Below the pieces are notes generated by a model, which searched no databases, was not told where the DNA came from, and saw only the letters and a list, made by a program, of their open reading frames with translations. Shown here piece by piece: positions 39,369 to 47,349 of a stretch of 64,000 nt of DNA (position 1 is the first letter of the stretch; each line of letters starts with the position of its first letter). Both the position numbers and the translations under genes were made by a program. The DNA is taken from the NCBI RefSeq assembly GCF_900099615.1, contig NZ_FMTE01000002.1, forward strand, positions 368,730-432,729, given 5' to 3'. The stretch is from Borreliella japonica. Its GTDB lineage: Bacteria > Spirochaetota > Spirochaetia > Borreliales > Borreliaceae.

Positions 39369-39479
39369 GATTAACCTCCTAAATCTCCTCACATTCTAAA
39401 TAGCTACTTGCATTTAATCTCTTTTAAAAATTTTAAAAAATTTATTCTTATCAAAATAAGAAAATAGCTACAAATAATC

Positions 39480-39511
39480 AAAAAAATAAAAAATCAATTT
39501 TTAGAAATTGA
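39480..39511 (-). terminator. Terminator-like hairpin in the tuf leader
   Basis: On the minus strand a perfect 7-base stem (TCAATTT / AAATTGA, arms 39511-39505 and 39500-39494, loop CTAA) is followed at once by a run of 12 T broken by one A (39493-39481). It lies downstream of the putative tuf start point and about 110 bases before the tuf ATG. This is the layout of an attenuator or leaky terminator. Confidence 0.5.
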
Positions 39512-39553
39512 CCCGCACTGCGTGTTTTTCTAAAAAACTTTAATAGCTTTAAA

Positions 39554-39582
39554 ATTTTAAACATTTTATAAAATATAGTCAA
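39554..39582 (-). promoter_or_regulatory. Putative promoter of tuf and the ribosomal cluster
   Basis: On the minus strand TTGACT (39582-39577) is followed after exactly 17 bases by TAAAAT (39559-39554). Transcription would begin near 39547, giving a leader of about 180 bases before tuf. It is the best promoter match in the 489-base gap between tuf and the divergent lipoprotein gene. Confidence 0.65.
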
Positions 39583-39821
39583 TATGCTTAAACTTTTAAA
39601 CTCAATTAATCGCGCATATAATAGCATTAAGAATCAACATGAACTTCATATTAACTAAAAAAAGCACAAAATACTAAAAAATAAGTTTTAAAAACATCTA
39701 CTTAAAATAAGAAATGTTCAATTAATACTCTTAAAAACATGAAATTAAAAACAGTAATAAATAGTTTTTGAATCCAGCCGCCATTGAAAATTAATCAAAC
39801 ATCTTTATTTTATAAAAAAGG

Positions 39822-39850
39822 TTAACACTAACCCAATAAAAAAATATAAT
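39822..39850 (+). promoter_or_regulatory. Promoter of the 39858 lipoprotein gene; likely leaderless
   Basis: TTAACA (39822-39827), a 17-base spacer and a perfect TATAAT (39845-39850) form a strong sigma-70 match. The ATG begins at 39858, seven bases after the -10, so the expected start point falls on or within a base or two of the start codon. No ribosome site precedes the ATG. Confidence 0.65.
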
Positions 39851-39857
39851 AAAAACA

Positions 39858-40247
39858 ATGAAAACTCAAAAATTTGAGCTTAAATTACTACCAATACTTA
39901 CAATTTCTAGCATTTCAATTGTTTTTACGTCTTGCATTAAAACAAGCACAATAAAATCAAAAGAACATGCAAAAGAAATTACCTATCTTATTAGCACTAT
40001 AAAAACTAATAAAAAAGTAGAAATAGTGGGCTACAAGTCTGACAGCAAAAATAATCTAATAATCACTCTTAAAAACAAAAGTAAAGAAAATATAAATGCA
40101 AATTCATTAGCAATTTTTAAAGAAGGAAGCAAAACAGGTGAATTAATCAAAGAAAAACTTAATGGATTTGAAACAAAAACTTTTCATTTGAAAACTAAAA
40201 TCAATACTAAAAGAAAAAACATATTATATATTTTTGAAAAACAATAA
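39858..40247 (+). CDS. Small putative lipoprotein
   Basis: The function is unknown. The 129 residues begin with a lipoprotein-type signal (1-25, LLPILTISSISIVFTS) and a Cys at 26, consistent with the relaxed spirochaete lipobox. The mature part is Lys-rich; NNLIITLKNKSKENINANSL and the strand pattern after it suggest a small beta-sandwich. No other Met is available as a start, so the leaderless arrangement with the promoter at 39822-39850 is forced unless a non-ATG start is used. Confidence 0.75.
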   Translation: MKTQKFELKLLPILTISSISIVFTSCIKTSTIKSKEHAKEITYLISTIKTNKKVEIVGYKSDSKNNLIITLKNKSKENINANSLAIFKEGSKTGELIKEKLNGFETKTFHLKTKINTKRKNILYIFEKQ

Positions 40248-40380
40248 CAAAGAAGAGCAATTTAAAACCAAAATTATTAAAATTAATAAAGCTTAAAATA
40301 AACTTTATTTCAAGTAAAAATATTACACTCAAAAATAGATTAAAAAAAACAACCTAAAAGCTATTTTAAAGGCTAAAAAC

Positions 40381-40406
40381 ATTGATTTGTTAAAAACAAA
40401 ATCAAT
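40381..40406. terminator. Possible bidirectional terminator
   Basis: An 8-base stem (ATTGATTT / AAATCAAT) with a 10-base loop lies between the converging lipoprotein gene (+) and MATE gene (-). It is AT-rich and lacks a long T-run, so the call is tentative. Confidence 0.35.
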
Positions 40407-40442
40407 CATTTCCTTTTAACAAATATAAATAAATCTTAATTG

Positions 40443-41807
40443 CTATTTGTATTTTTTAATTAAGATGGGTTTAGTCCAATAACGATTGCAAGTAAAAATA
40501 ACTAAAATTATAACTGCTAAATAATTTGAAATTATAAAAGCATAACCTAAAGAATTTTCAATTATGCCAAAATACTGAAAAATAAAAACTACTGGAAGAC
40601 GAATAAGCCATAATCTAATAAAAATAATAATCATTGCGATTTTTGTCCTACCAGACCCAATAAGCCCTGCAAAAAATACCTGTTGCAAGCCATATCCAAA
40701 AGTACCAATAGTTGTTAACAATAAATAATTATTAGCATAATTTAAAACTTCCAAATCATTTGTAAACAACTTTAGTATAAACTGTTTATTAATAATAACA
40801 ATCGAATTTATTATTAATAAAATGACTAAAGAAATAAAAAATCCCTTTTTCAAAACTTCTCCCACTCTATTGATTTTCTTAGCACCAAGATTTTGACCAA
40901 CAATTGAAATAATTCCAGTACCAATTCCCATAGCAGGAAGAAATAAAAAAGAAATAATAGTATTTGTAAGTCCATACGCTGCTAGAAATTTGGGACTAAT
41001 CTCAATAACGATATAATTGAAAATAAAAAAAGACAATGAAACCATTATTTGCCCAAAAGTTGAAGGTAATCCTAAATTAACAATTTCTTTAATAGATCTT
41101 ATATCTAGCGCTAAATCCTTCGGATAAATTTTTAATCCACGGTTCAGTCTGTAAGTCAAAAATAAATAAAAAGCAACGGTTAGCAATTTTGAAAATAAAG
41201 TAGCCCAAGCGGCCCCAGTAATACCCATATTAAAACTAAATATTAAAATTGGATCAAGAATAAAATTAACAATATTGGCAAATAAAACTATTGTCATAGA
41301 AAGGATAGTTTCTCCTTGGGCATTTAAAATATATGTAATTGAAATGCTTAAAAACATAATAGGTATTCCAAAAATTGTCACATAAAAATAAGCCCTTGAA
41401 AGTTCTTTAAGCTCACCTTTTACACCCAATAAATCTAAAAGATGCTCAATAAAAAAAAAAGCACAAATAGCAACAAATAAAGATAAAACAAAGTTTAAAA
41501 CAATAAGTTGCCCTGCATACCTTGAAAAACGAGAAAAATTTCCCTCTCCTATACATTTTGAAATCAAAGAAATGCTTCCTGTAGACATGCCCATAGCAAT
41601 AGCCATAATAAAAAAATTTACAGGACCAGCAAGTGAAAGCGCTGACAAAGGCATAGCTCCAAGCTTACCAACATAGAACATATCAGTAAGATCATAAAAA
41701 GCTTGAATAATATTAGTTATAACAATAGGAAAACTTATTAAAAAAAGAACTTTGTATAAATTGCCATTCAATATTAACTCTCTAGTCTTACTCTTATCTG
41801 TAGACAT
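40443..41807 (-). CDS. MATE-family efflux transporter
   Basis: This is a cation-coupled multidrug/metabolite exporter of the inner membrane. The 454 residues have about 12 membrane helices in two pseudo-repeats. Recognisable parts are LFLISFPIVITNIIQAFYDL with DMFYVGKLGAMPLSALSLAG in the first half and GLPSTFGQIMVSLSFFIFNY in the second. GAAWATLFSKL and a TGIISIVGQNLGAKK loop are typical of MATE proteins. The substrate is unknown. It is separated from murA by a 344-base gap and so probably has its own promoter. Confidence 0.9.
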   Translation of the reverse strand: MSTDKSKTRELILNGNLYKVLFLISFPIVITNIIQAFYDLTDMFYVGKLGAMPLSALSLAGPVNFFIMAIAMGMSTGSISLISKCIGEGNFSRFSRYAGQLIVLNFVLSLFVAICAFFFIEHLLDLLGVKGELKELSRAYFYVTIFGIPIMFLSISITYILNAQGETILSMTIVLFANIVNFILDPILIFSFNMGITGAAWATLFSKLLTVAFYLFLTYRLNRGLKIYPKDLALDIRSIKEIVNLGLPSTFGQIMVSLSFFIFNYIVIEISPKFLAAYGLTNTIISFLFLPAMGIGTGIISIVGQNLGAKKINRVGEVLKKGFFISLVILLIINSIVIINKQFILKLFTNDLEVLNYANNYLLLTTIGTFGYGLQQVFFAGLIGSGRTKIAMIIIFIRLWLIRLPVVFIFQYFGIIENSLGYAFIISNYLAVIILVIFTCNRYWTKPILIKKYK

Positions 41808-41884
41808 AAAATTCTATCCTTATCTAAAATATTTTTTTATAAAAAATCTAAACTCAAATTTATCAATTAATAATAAAAAAGTAT

Positions 41885-41915
41885 TTAGTTTTTAATTTAA
41901 AAAATTAAAAACTAA
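41885..41915. repeat. Perfect 14-base inverted repeat upstream of the MATE gene
   Basis: TTAGTTTTTAATTT and its exact complement AAATTAAAAACTAA are separated by AAA. Only one pair is G-C, so a stable RNA hairpin is doubtful; a protein-binding palindrome in the MATE promoter region is the alternative. Confidence 0.55.
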
Positions 41916-41984
41916 TATGCAACGTCAAAAAATTAGCAATTGACATGTTATGCGCTACAATAGTCAAGATACAAATAAAGTCTA

Positions 41985-42110
41985 TTAACCCTCTACACCA
42001 AAAAAATCATATCCAAAATCAGAAAAATTAAAACCATTCACGCAATTAAAGCTGGACAATAAACACTCATTTAGAATGATAATTAATATTATAAAGACAA
42101 AAATTAAAAA
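41985..42110 (-). pseudogene. Possible small secreted peptide or gene remnant
   Basis: A 41-codon minus-strand run between an upstream TGA (42113-42111) and a TAA (41987-41985) reads like a signal sequence plus short tail. It starts FLIFVFIILIIILNE, has a Cys soon after, then an aromatic/acidic end with FSDFGYDFFGVEG. It has no ATG, GTG or early TTG start; an AAAGG lies about nine bases before it. It could be the remains of a small lipoprotein gene or chance. Confidence 0.25.
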
Positions 42111-42151
42111 TCAGAACTACCTTTGTAAATTTTTCTCAATCTAATGTCAAA

Positions 42152-43435
42152 CTATTGACTTTTAACTTTCTTGATTTTTGCCCCTAAATTAATTAGTTTG
42201 CTAACTACATCTTCGTATCCTCTTTCAATTTGATAAACATTTTGAATCTCACTGCGACCTTCAGCAACAAAAGCAGCAATAAGAAGAGACATTCCTGCCC
42301 GTACATCCGGAGAAGATAAAACATTGCCCTTAAGAGGAGATTTACCCGTAACTACTACACGGTGTGGATCACAGAGTACAATTCTAGCCCCCATTTTTAT
42401 TAACTTATCTACAAAAAACATCCTGGATTCAAACATCTTCTCAAAAACAAGGACTGTGCCTTCTACTTGAGTTGCAGTAACTATAATAATACTCATAAGG
42501 TCTGTTGGAAAGGCTGGCCATGGACCATCATCAATTTTTGGAATGTGCCCACCAAAATCTAGCTTAACTTTTAATTCTTGTTTATCTTTTACATATACAT
42601 TGTCCCTATCATATTCAAAATTAATACCAAGTCTTGAATATATATGCCTAATTAACCTGAAGTGCTGAGGATCCGCTTTTTTAATTTCCAACTCACCCCC
42701 TGTTAATGCAGCAAGGCTAATCAAAGAACCAACTTGCATGAAATCGGCTCCTATTCTAAATATGGTTCCACTTAATTTTTTTACACCCTTTATTTCTAAA
42801 ACATTTGAACCAATTCCCAAAATATTAGCGCCCATTGAATTTAGCATATTACACAAATCTTGAACATGTGGCTCACAAGCAGCATTCATAATAACGGTAT
42901 TTCCTTCGGCAAGAACTGCAGCCATAATGATATTTTCTGTAGCTGTAACAGAAGCTTCATCTAAAAACATTTCAACTCCAACAAGCTTATTGGCCTTTAA
43001 AACGATCCTTCCATCTTTTTTACTTAACTTAGCCCCCAGCTTACAAAGACCGTAAAAATGAGTATCAAGTCGCCTCTTTCCAATCACATCTCCTCCTGGA
43101 AGCGCCATATCTATTTCTCCAAATCTAGAAACAAAAGGTCCTAATAAAAGTATGGAAGCTCTAATTAAATCCGTAAGAGAAGAATCAATTTCTGTTTTTA
43201 CAACATTTAAAACTTTTATTTTTAAAGCATTTCCCTTTCTTTCGATCTCTGCTCCTATATCACTTAAAATATCCAAAACAACTTTCACATCATTAATATT
43301 AGGGATATTTTCTAAAATAACATCTTCATCGGTAAGCAAAGCGGCTAAAATACAAGGTAAGGCAGAATTTTTATTACCGCTAGCTGTAATTTGACCACCT
43401 ATCTTAAAACCACCTTCTACAATATAACTATCCAT
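42152..43435 (-). CDS. murA: UDP-GlcNAc enolpyruvyl transferase MurA, Asp type
   Basis: MurA makes the first committed step of peptidoglycan synthesis, joining phosphoenolpyruvate to UDP-GlcNAc. From the ATG at 43435 (AGGAGG just upstream) it has 427 residues starting MDSYIVEGGFKIGGQITASG. NKNSALPCILAALL binds substrate. The catalytic loop, LPGGCxxGxRP in most bacteria, reads ALPGGDVIGKRRLDTH, with Asp116 where fosfomycin attacks Cys. The Asp form is known from Borrelia, Mycobacterium and Chlamydia and is fosfomycin-insensitive. The frame opens 13 codons earlier, less likely. Confidence 0.97.
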   Translation of the reverse strand: MDSYIVEGGFKIGGQITASGNKNSALPCILAALLTDEDVILENIPNINDVKVVLDILSDIGAEIERKGNALKIKVLNVVKTEIDSSLTDLIRASILLLGPFVSRFGEIDMALPGGDVIGKRRLDTHFYGLCKLGAKLSKKDGRIVLKANKLVGVEMFLDEASVTATENIIMAAVLAEGNTVIMNAACEPHVQDLCNMLNSMGANILGIGSNVLEIKGVKKLSGTIFRIGADFMQVGSLISLAALTGGELEIKKADPQHFRLIRHIYSRLGINFEYDRDNVYVKDKQELKVKLDFGGHIPKIDDGPWPAFPTDLMSIIIVTATQVEGTVLVFEKMFESRMFFVDKLIKMGARIVLCDPHRVVVTGKSPLKGNVLSSPDVRAGMSLLIAAFVAEGRSEIQNVYQIERGYEDVVSKLINLGAKIKKVKSQ

Positions 43436-43537
43436 AATCCATCCTCCTATACATACTATACATAAGAAAACCAATAAAAATAAATCATACAGATAAGATC
43501 AATTAAACTTAAAAAAATATCTGAAAAAAAATAAATA

Positions 43538-44359
43538 TTAAAAAATATCCACATCTTTTAAACTTGATTTATAATCTATATATTCTCTAACAGCCTCTAC
43601 AGAAAAAGAATGCCCATCCTCATCGATATCAATTAAAACACCGTTAAAGCCAATCCCTTCCCAAGATTCATTAAATTTCTGATTTAAAAATCCTTTCAAA
43701 AATTTATCTATCTCTAAATTAGGATCATATCCAATAACGCTGTCCAAACTTCCAACCCTGCCTAAATCAGTTATAACAGCAGTATTATCTAAAATTCTCA
43801 AATCAGCTGTTAAAATTCTTTTCCCGGTTCCAAGACAGGCACTAACCCTTGATTTTAGATAAAAAAACAAAGCATTAACTTCAGCAGTAGTATTTGAATC
43901 AAAAAGAACAATAATATTGTTTGTTTGCATTTTGATTCTTTTATAAAAAAAATCAAAACTATAAAAAGGATGATTAAATTTATACTTAGTTACTCCTGTT
44001 TGACCTACAATTCTCATCACAGCCAATTTTTTACCATTAACATTATAAATAAAATAAGAATATCCTTTTAATTTTGAAGGACAATTTAAAGGCTTTAAAA
44101 TAAAATTATACTTATCAAGATCATCGGACAAATCGGATCTTGCAAAAGCATTTTCACCTAAGGTTAAAACATCAACTCCATACTTCTTCAATAAAAAGGC
44201 ATGCTTCTTGCCAAGTCCTCTTAAACCAGTAGTAAAATTATTGCCAGATATTACAAAATCAATTCTATTTCTAATCCTAAAGGATGATAAAAAAGATTTT
44301 ATTGCAATAATTCCAGCTTTACCAACAACCTCTCCAGAAATTAAAACCCTTAAAGACAC
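43538..44359 (-). CDS. Degenerate YmdB-family paralogue, probably not a phosphoesterase
   Basis: The 273 residues align along their length with the YmdB-like protein at 22774-23562, including a shared DxxxVGxLDSVIGYDP-type segment (here DLGRVGSLDSVIGYDPN). Every metal-ligand motif is altered. GDIIGEGG is GEVVGKAG (Glu10); NGEN is SGNN (38-41); GNH is GEN (68-70); the VDFHAE position reads LFDSNT; and GTHTH is GTGKR (177-181). The fold is probably kept without phosphodiesterase activity, so a scaffold or regulatory role is possible. It is the gene before murA in an envelope-related minus run. Confidence 0.82.
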   Translation of the reverse strand: MSLRVLISGEVVGKAGIIAIKSFLSSFRIRNRIDFVISGNNFTTGLRGLGKKHAFLLKKYGVDVLTLGENAFARSDLSDDLDKYNFILKPLNCPSKLKGYSYFIYNVNGKKLAVMRIVGQTGVTKYKFNHPFYSFDFFYKRIKMQTNNIIVLFDSNTTAEVNALFFYLKSRVSACLGTGKRILTADLRILDNTAVITDLGRVGSLDSVIGYDPNLEIDKFLKGFLNQKFNESWEGIGFNGVLIDIDEDGHSFSVEAVREYIDYKSSLKDVDIF

Positions 44360-44372
44360 AAAGCCTCTCTTT

Positions 44373-44600
44373 TTATTGATCTAGTTCAAACAACTTAATG
44401 AGAAAACTTCTTACAATAAAAATTGACACAAAATATCCCACCAAAACAGCAAAAACAATCATCATGAAAATCAATATAAATTGCAAATAAGGCTTTACGA
44501 TAATATTAAACCTAACAACCAAAAGAAACTCTAAAAAAAAAACTAAAAGCATTAAAGATAAGTTCATTAACATGCATAAAATAAAACCCAAAATCTTCAT
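44373..44600 (-). CDS. Small two-helix membrane protein
   Basis: The 75-residue protein has two clear membrane helices (about 2-28, FILCMLMNLSLMLLVFFLEF; and 38-66, LQFILIFMMIVFAVLVGYFV) and a short acidic end. I do not recognise the family. It is packed three bases after lspA and 13 before the YmdB-like paralogue, so it belongs to the same transcript. Confidence 0.65.
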   Translation of the reverse strand: MKILGFILCMLMNLSLMLLVFFLEFLLVVRFNIIVKPYLQFILIFMMIVFAVLVGYFVSIFIVRSFLIKLFELDQ

Positions 44601-44603
44601 GTA

Positions 44604-45110
44604 TTAAACGCTTTTCTTTTTATAAAAAAAATCATAAACCAAAAATAAAATCATTCCTATAACAACATAGCTATCTGCAAGATTAAAAGTAGGCCATCTG
44701 TCAAGTCCAAAAATTCCATAAAATTTGAAATCCAAAAAATCTACAACTCCAGAAGGTCTAAACAACCTATCAATAACATTTCCCACTCCCCCTGAAAAAA
44801 TTAATAAAAGTGAAATCCTGACAACACAATTTTTCTCTTTCAAAGAGAGATAAAAAACAAATATTAAAATTAAAATGGGTACTGCAAGAAAAAAAAATTT
44901 TTTCAAACTATAATGGATATTAGAACCTATAGAAAATAAAATGCCTGTATTTCTTACATGTATTATTCTAAAAAAATTCTCAAAAAAGGAAAAATATATT
45001 GAACCCAATTTGACATACTTCACAACCAAATACTTAGAAAGTTGATCAAAAAAAATCAAACTAATAATAAATACAAAAATATTGAAATATTGCTTACTTT
45101 TAGCGCTCAT
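44604..45110 (-). CDS. lspA: Lipoprotein signal peptidase (SPase II)
   Basis: LspA cuts signal peptides ahead of the lipidated Cys of lipoproteins, a heavily used pathway in Borrelia. The 168 residues have four membrane helices. DQLSKYLVVKYV, HVRNTGILFSIG and the two catalytic Asp motifs GGVGNVIDRLF and FNLADSYVVIG are present. Its neighbours include several lipoprotein genes and the Lpt-like set. Confidence 0.95.
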   Translation of the reverse strand: MSAKSKQYFNIFVFIISLIFFDQLSKYLVVKYVKLGSIYFSFFENFFRIIHVRNTGILFSIGSNIHYSLKKFFFLAVPILILIFVFYLSLKEKNCVVRISLLLIFSGGVGNVIDRLFRPSGVVDFLDFKFYGIFGLDRWPTFNLADSYVVIGMILFLVYDFFYKKKSV

Positions 45111-45120
45111 ACAAAAATCC

Positions 45121-45867
45121 TTATAAATTAGTATTTCTATAGATAAATTTAACCTCTAAATCTTCTTGAATTTTGAAATCTTCCATTAATTTAATTAAGC
45201 CAAAAGTTTCAGTAAAATAATGACCTGCAAAAATCAAACTCACACCGCATTCTTCTGCTAAAGAATATATTTGATGAGAAGTATCTCCGGTTATAAACAA
45301 ATCTACACCATGATATAAAGCCTCTTCAAAAAAAGAGTACCCAGAACCACTAACAATCGCAACCTTATTCACCGATTCTTTAAACTTTTTCGAAAAAAGA
45401 ATATGCTTATTTTCCTTTTTAATTTTTTCTAAAATTTCAGAAAAATCAAAATCAGAATCAGCAATAATTCCCAGATTAAACCCTCCATAATTTGCAAAAG
45501 CAAAAGGATTTTTTAATCCTAAAAAATCTGAGAATACCTTACTGTGGGAATAAACAGAATGAGCGTCCATAGGTAAGTGCACTGAATAAAGAGCTAAATT
45601 ATTTTCAATCAAGAATTTCATTTTATCATACATATTAGAAACAATGCGCTCTTTTTTTGACCAAAAAATACCATGATGAGTAATTAAAAAATCATTTCCC
45701 CTTGCTTCCTTTAAAGTTGAATAGCTAGCGTCAACCGCAAAAGCAATCTTGTTAGCCTTGGCATTAAGATTACCTACTTGAAGACCATTTAAATTTTTAT
45801 CAAAATGTTCATACTTCTTTATATCAAAAATTAAATCCAGTTTAAAAGACAAATCTCTCACATTCAA
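45121..45867 (-). CDS. Nif3/DUF34-family metal-binding protein
   Basis: The Nif3 family has a two-metal site. Some members are annotated GTP cyclohydrolase type 2, but the role is not settled. The 248 residues show the ligand segments DFLITHHGIFWSKKE, YSVHLPMDAHSVYSHSKVF, GSGYSFFEEALYHGVDLFIT and a closing LIFAGHYFTETFGLIKLME. It is spaced 10 bases from lspA and one base from the laccase-domain gene. Confidence 0.88.
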   Translation of the reverse strand: MNVRDLSFKLDLIFDIKKYEHFDKNLNGLQVGNLNAKANKIAFAVDASYSTLKEARGNDFLITHHGIFWSKKERIVSNMYDKMKFLIENNLALYSVHLPMDAHSVYSHSKVFSDFLGLKNPFAFANYGGFNLGIIADSDFDFSEILEKIKKENKHILFSKKFKESVNKVAIVSGSGYSFFEEALYHGVDLFITGDTSHQIYSLAEECGVSLIFAGHYFTETFGLIKLMEDFKIQEDLEVKFIYRNTNL

Positions 45868-45868
45868 A

Positions 45869-46558
45869 TTAAATTCTCCAAATTAAAGCATAACTTTGAC
45901 CTTCTTTTAATCTTCTATAAGAATAAAGATTTTTCAAACAATACGTACAAAGTTTTGAATTATAAATATTTAAATTAAAACTAGAAAGCAAATTTAAATT
46001 AAAACTAGCATTATCAAAGTACATTTTATCATCTTTTACAGAAAAAGCAGTATTTAATAAACTTTTGCTAAATTTATTACTTACTTCTTCCAAGAAAGCT
46101 TCAGAAACCTCATAACAACAAGATCTGTTATGGGGTCCAAAAACAATTTTCAAATCTTCAAAAGATGATTCCATTTTTTCAAACAAAAACAACATTTTTA
46201 AAATAATCAATTTAAAACTTCCTTTATATCCACTGTGAACAAGTCCTATAATTTTTTTCACTGAATCATAAAAGTATACTGGAAGACAATCCGCAAAGTA
46301 AGCAACAAGAGCTACATCTAAAGAGCTAGTTATAAGACCATCTCCTTCTTGAAAATTTACAAAATCATCTTCAACTTTATAAATAATATCTGTGTGCAAT
46401 TGCTTTAAATATTTTATTTTCTTTGACTTAGGAACAAAGTTGAAATTATCATTACTAAGTTCTTTTAAATTTAGATTAAAAGGTTTTTTAGTATAAATCA
46501 TTCTAACATCATCAGCTACCCTAAATTCATAATAAAGTTCATGATCTATTGTTTTCAT
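45869..46558 (-). CDS. pgeF: Laccase-domain protein (YfiH/PgeF family)
   Basis: The family was first described as polyphenol oxidase or purine nucleoside phosphorylase; E. coli PgeF edits peptidoglycan precursors carrying the wrong residue at position one of the stem. The 229 residues show the metal ligands in order: KQLHTDIIYKVED, YFADCLPVYFYD, IGLVHSGYKGSFKLI and FGPHNRSCCYEVS. Location beside murA and envelope genes fits a peptidoglycan role, which is inferred. It overlaps the lptB-like gene by four bases. Confidence 0.85.
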   Translation of the reverse strand: MKTIDHELYYEFRVADDVRMIYTKKPFNLNLKELSNDNFNFVPKSKKIKYLKQLHTDIIYKVEDDFVNFQEGDGLITSSLDVALVAYFADCLPVYFYDSVKKIIGLVHSGYKGSFKLIILKMLFLFEKMESSFEDLKIVFGPHNRSCCYEVSEAFLEEVSNKFSKSLLNTAFSVKDDKMYFDNASFNLNLLSSFNLNIYNSKLCTYCLKNLYSYRRLKEGQSYALIWRI

Positions 46559-47349
46559 AATCTAAATTCTTCTCCCAAATAAAGCTTTTTGGCCTTTTCG
46601 CTGCTTATTATATAATCAACATCACCCTCATCAAGTACTTGCCCCTGATAGACAATATAAGCTCTATCGATTATATCAAAAGCATCCCTTACATTATGGT
46701 CAGTAATAAGAACTCCAATGCTTCTTTCTTTTAAAATTTTTATTATATTCTTTATGTCTCCGATCGCAATAGGATCAATACCGGCAAAAGGTTCGTCTAA
46801 GAGCAAAAAATAAGGATTTACGGCCAAAGCTCTTGCTATCTCTGCCCGTCTTCTCTCTCCACCAGAAAGGGTATAAGCTTTTTGGCTTTGTATTCTTTTT
46901 ATCTCAAATTCTTTAAGTAAATTCACAAGTTCTATCTTACGCTCAGCCTTAGACAGATCTTCTCTTCTCTCTAAAGCAACCATAATATTCTCTTCAACTG
47001 TAAGTTCCCTAAAAATTGAAGCATCTTGGGGTAGATACACGATTCCTATCCGTGCGCGCTCATACATATTAAGAAATGAAATGTTATAATTATTTATTAA
47101 AACCTTGCCCGCATTAGGCCTAATAAAGCCTACAATCGTATAAAATGTTGTTGTTTTGCCAGCTCCATTTGGACCTAAAAGTCCTACAACCTCACCTTTA
47201 TGAATGTCAATCGAAATGCCATTAACAGCAAATTTCTCACCATACTTTTTAATAATGTTATCTGCTCTTAAGACAACATTATTAACAGAATTAAGGTTAA
47301 GACTTTCCTTAATCTCTTTTATTTTATTTTTTTTCTTAAGAAACATCAT
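46555..47349 (-). CDS. lptB: LptB-like ABC transporter ATPase
   Basis: LptB powers the Lpt bridge that moves LPS to the outer membrane in proteobacteria. From 47349 the protein has 264 residues. Walker A is GLLGPNGAGKTTTFYTIVGF, the Q-loop YLPQDASIFRELTVEENI, the signature LSGGERRRAEIARAL and Walker B YFLLLDEPFAGIDP. The order GLLGPNGAGKTT plus FAGIDP is LptB-like. The frame is open 13 codons further upstream within the lptA-like gene; the ATG-ATG at 47349/47346 is preferred. Borrelia lacks LPS, so the cargo must be something else. Confidence 0.9.
   Translation of the reverse strand: MMFLKKKNKIKEIKESLNLNSVNNVVLRADNIIKKYGEKFAVNGISIDIHKGEVVGLLGPNGAGKTTTFYTIVGFIRPNAGKVLINNYNISFLNMYERARIGIVYLPQDASIFRELTVEENIMVALERREDLSKAERKIELVNLLKEFEIKRIQSQKAYTLSGGERRRAEIARALAVNPYFLLLDEPFAGIDPIAIGDIKNIIKILKERSIGVLITDHNVRDAFDIIDRAYIVYQGQVLDEGDVDYIISSEKAKKLYLGEEFRL

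Larger units (their letters stand above)
39369..39857. other. Regulatory gap between tuf and the divergent lipoprotein gene
   Basis: This 489-base gap holds the tuf promoter, its leader hairpin and the leaderless-type plus promoter annotated separately. A locally GC-rich spot (39512-39528) sits inside the tuf leader just upstream of the hairpin. A further TATAAT at 39617-39622 on plus has a poor -35. No gene longer than a 12-codon ORF at about 39638 is visible. Confidence 0.6.
41808..42151. other. Gap between MATE gene and murA with palindrome and small frame
   Basis: This 344-base gap must hold the MATE promoter. It contains the inverted repeat at 41885-41915 and the small stop-flanked minus frame at 41985-42110, both annotated separately. 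No convincing -35/-10 pair for the MATE gene stands out. Confidence 0.5.

Noticed and set aside
41940-41957. TTGACA ... TACAAT as a plus-strand promoter
   Set aside because: The spacer is only 10 bases and no plus-strand gene follows.
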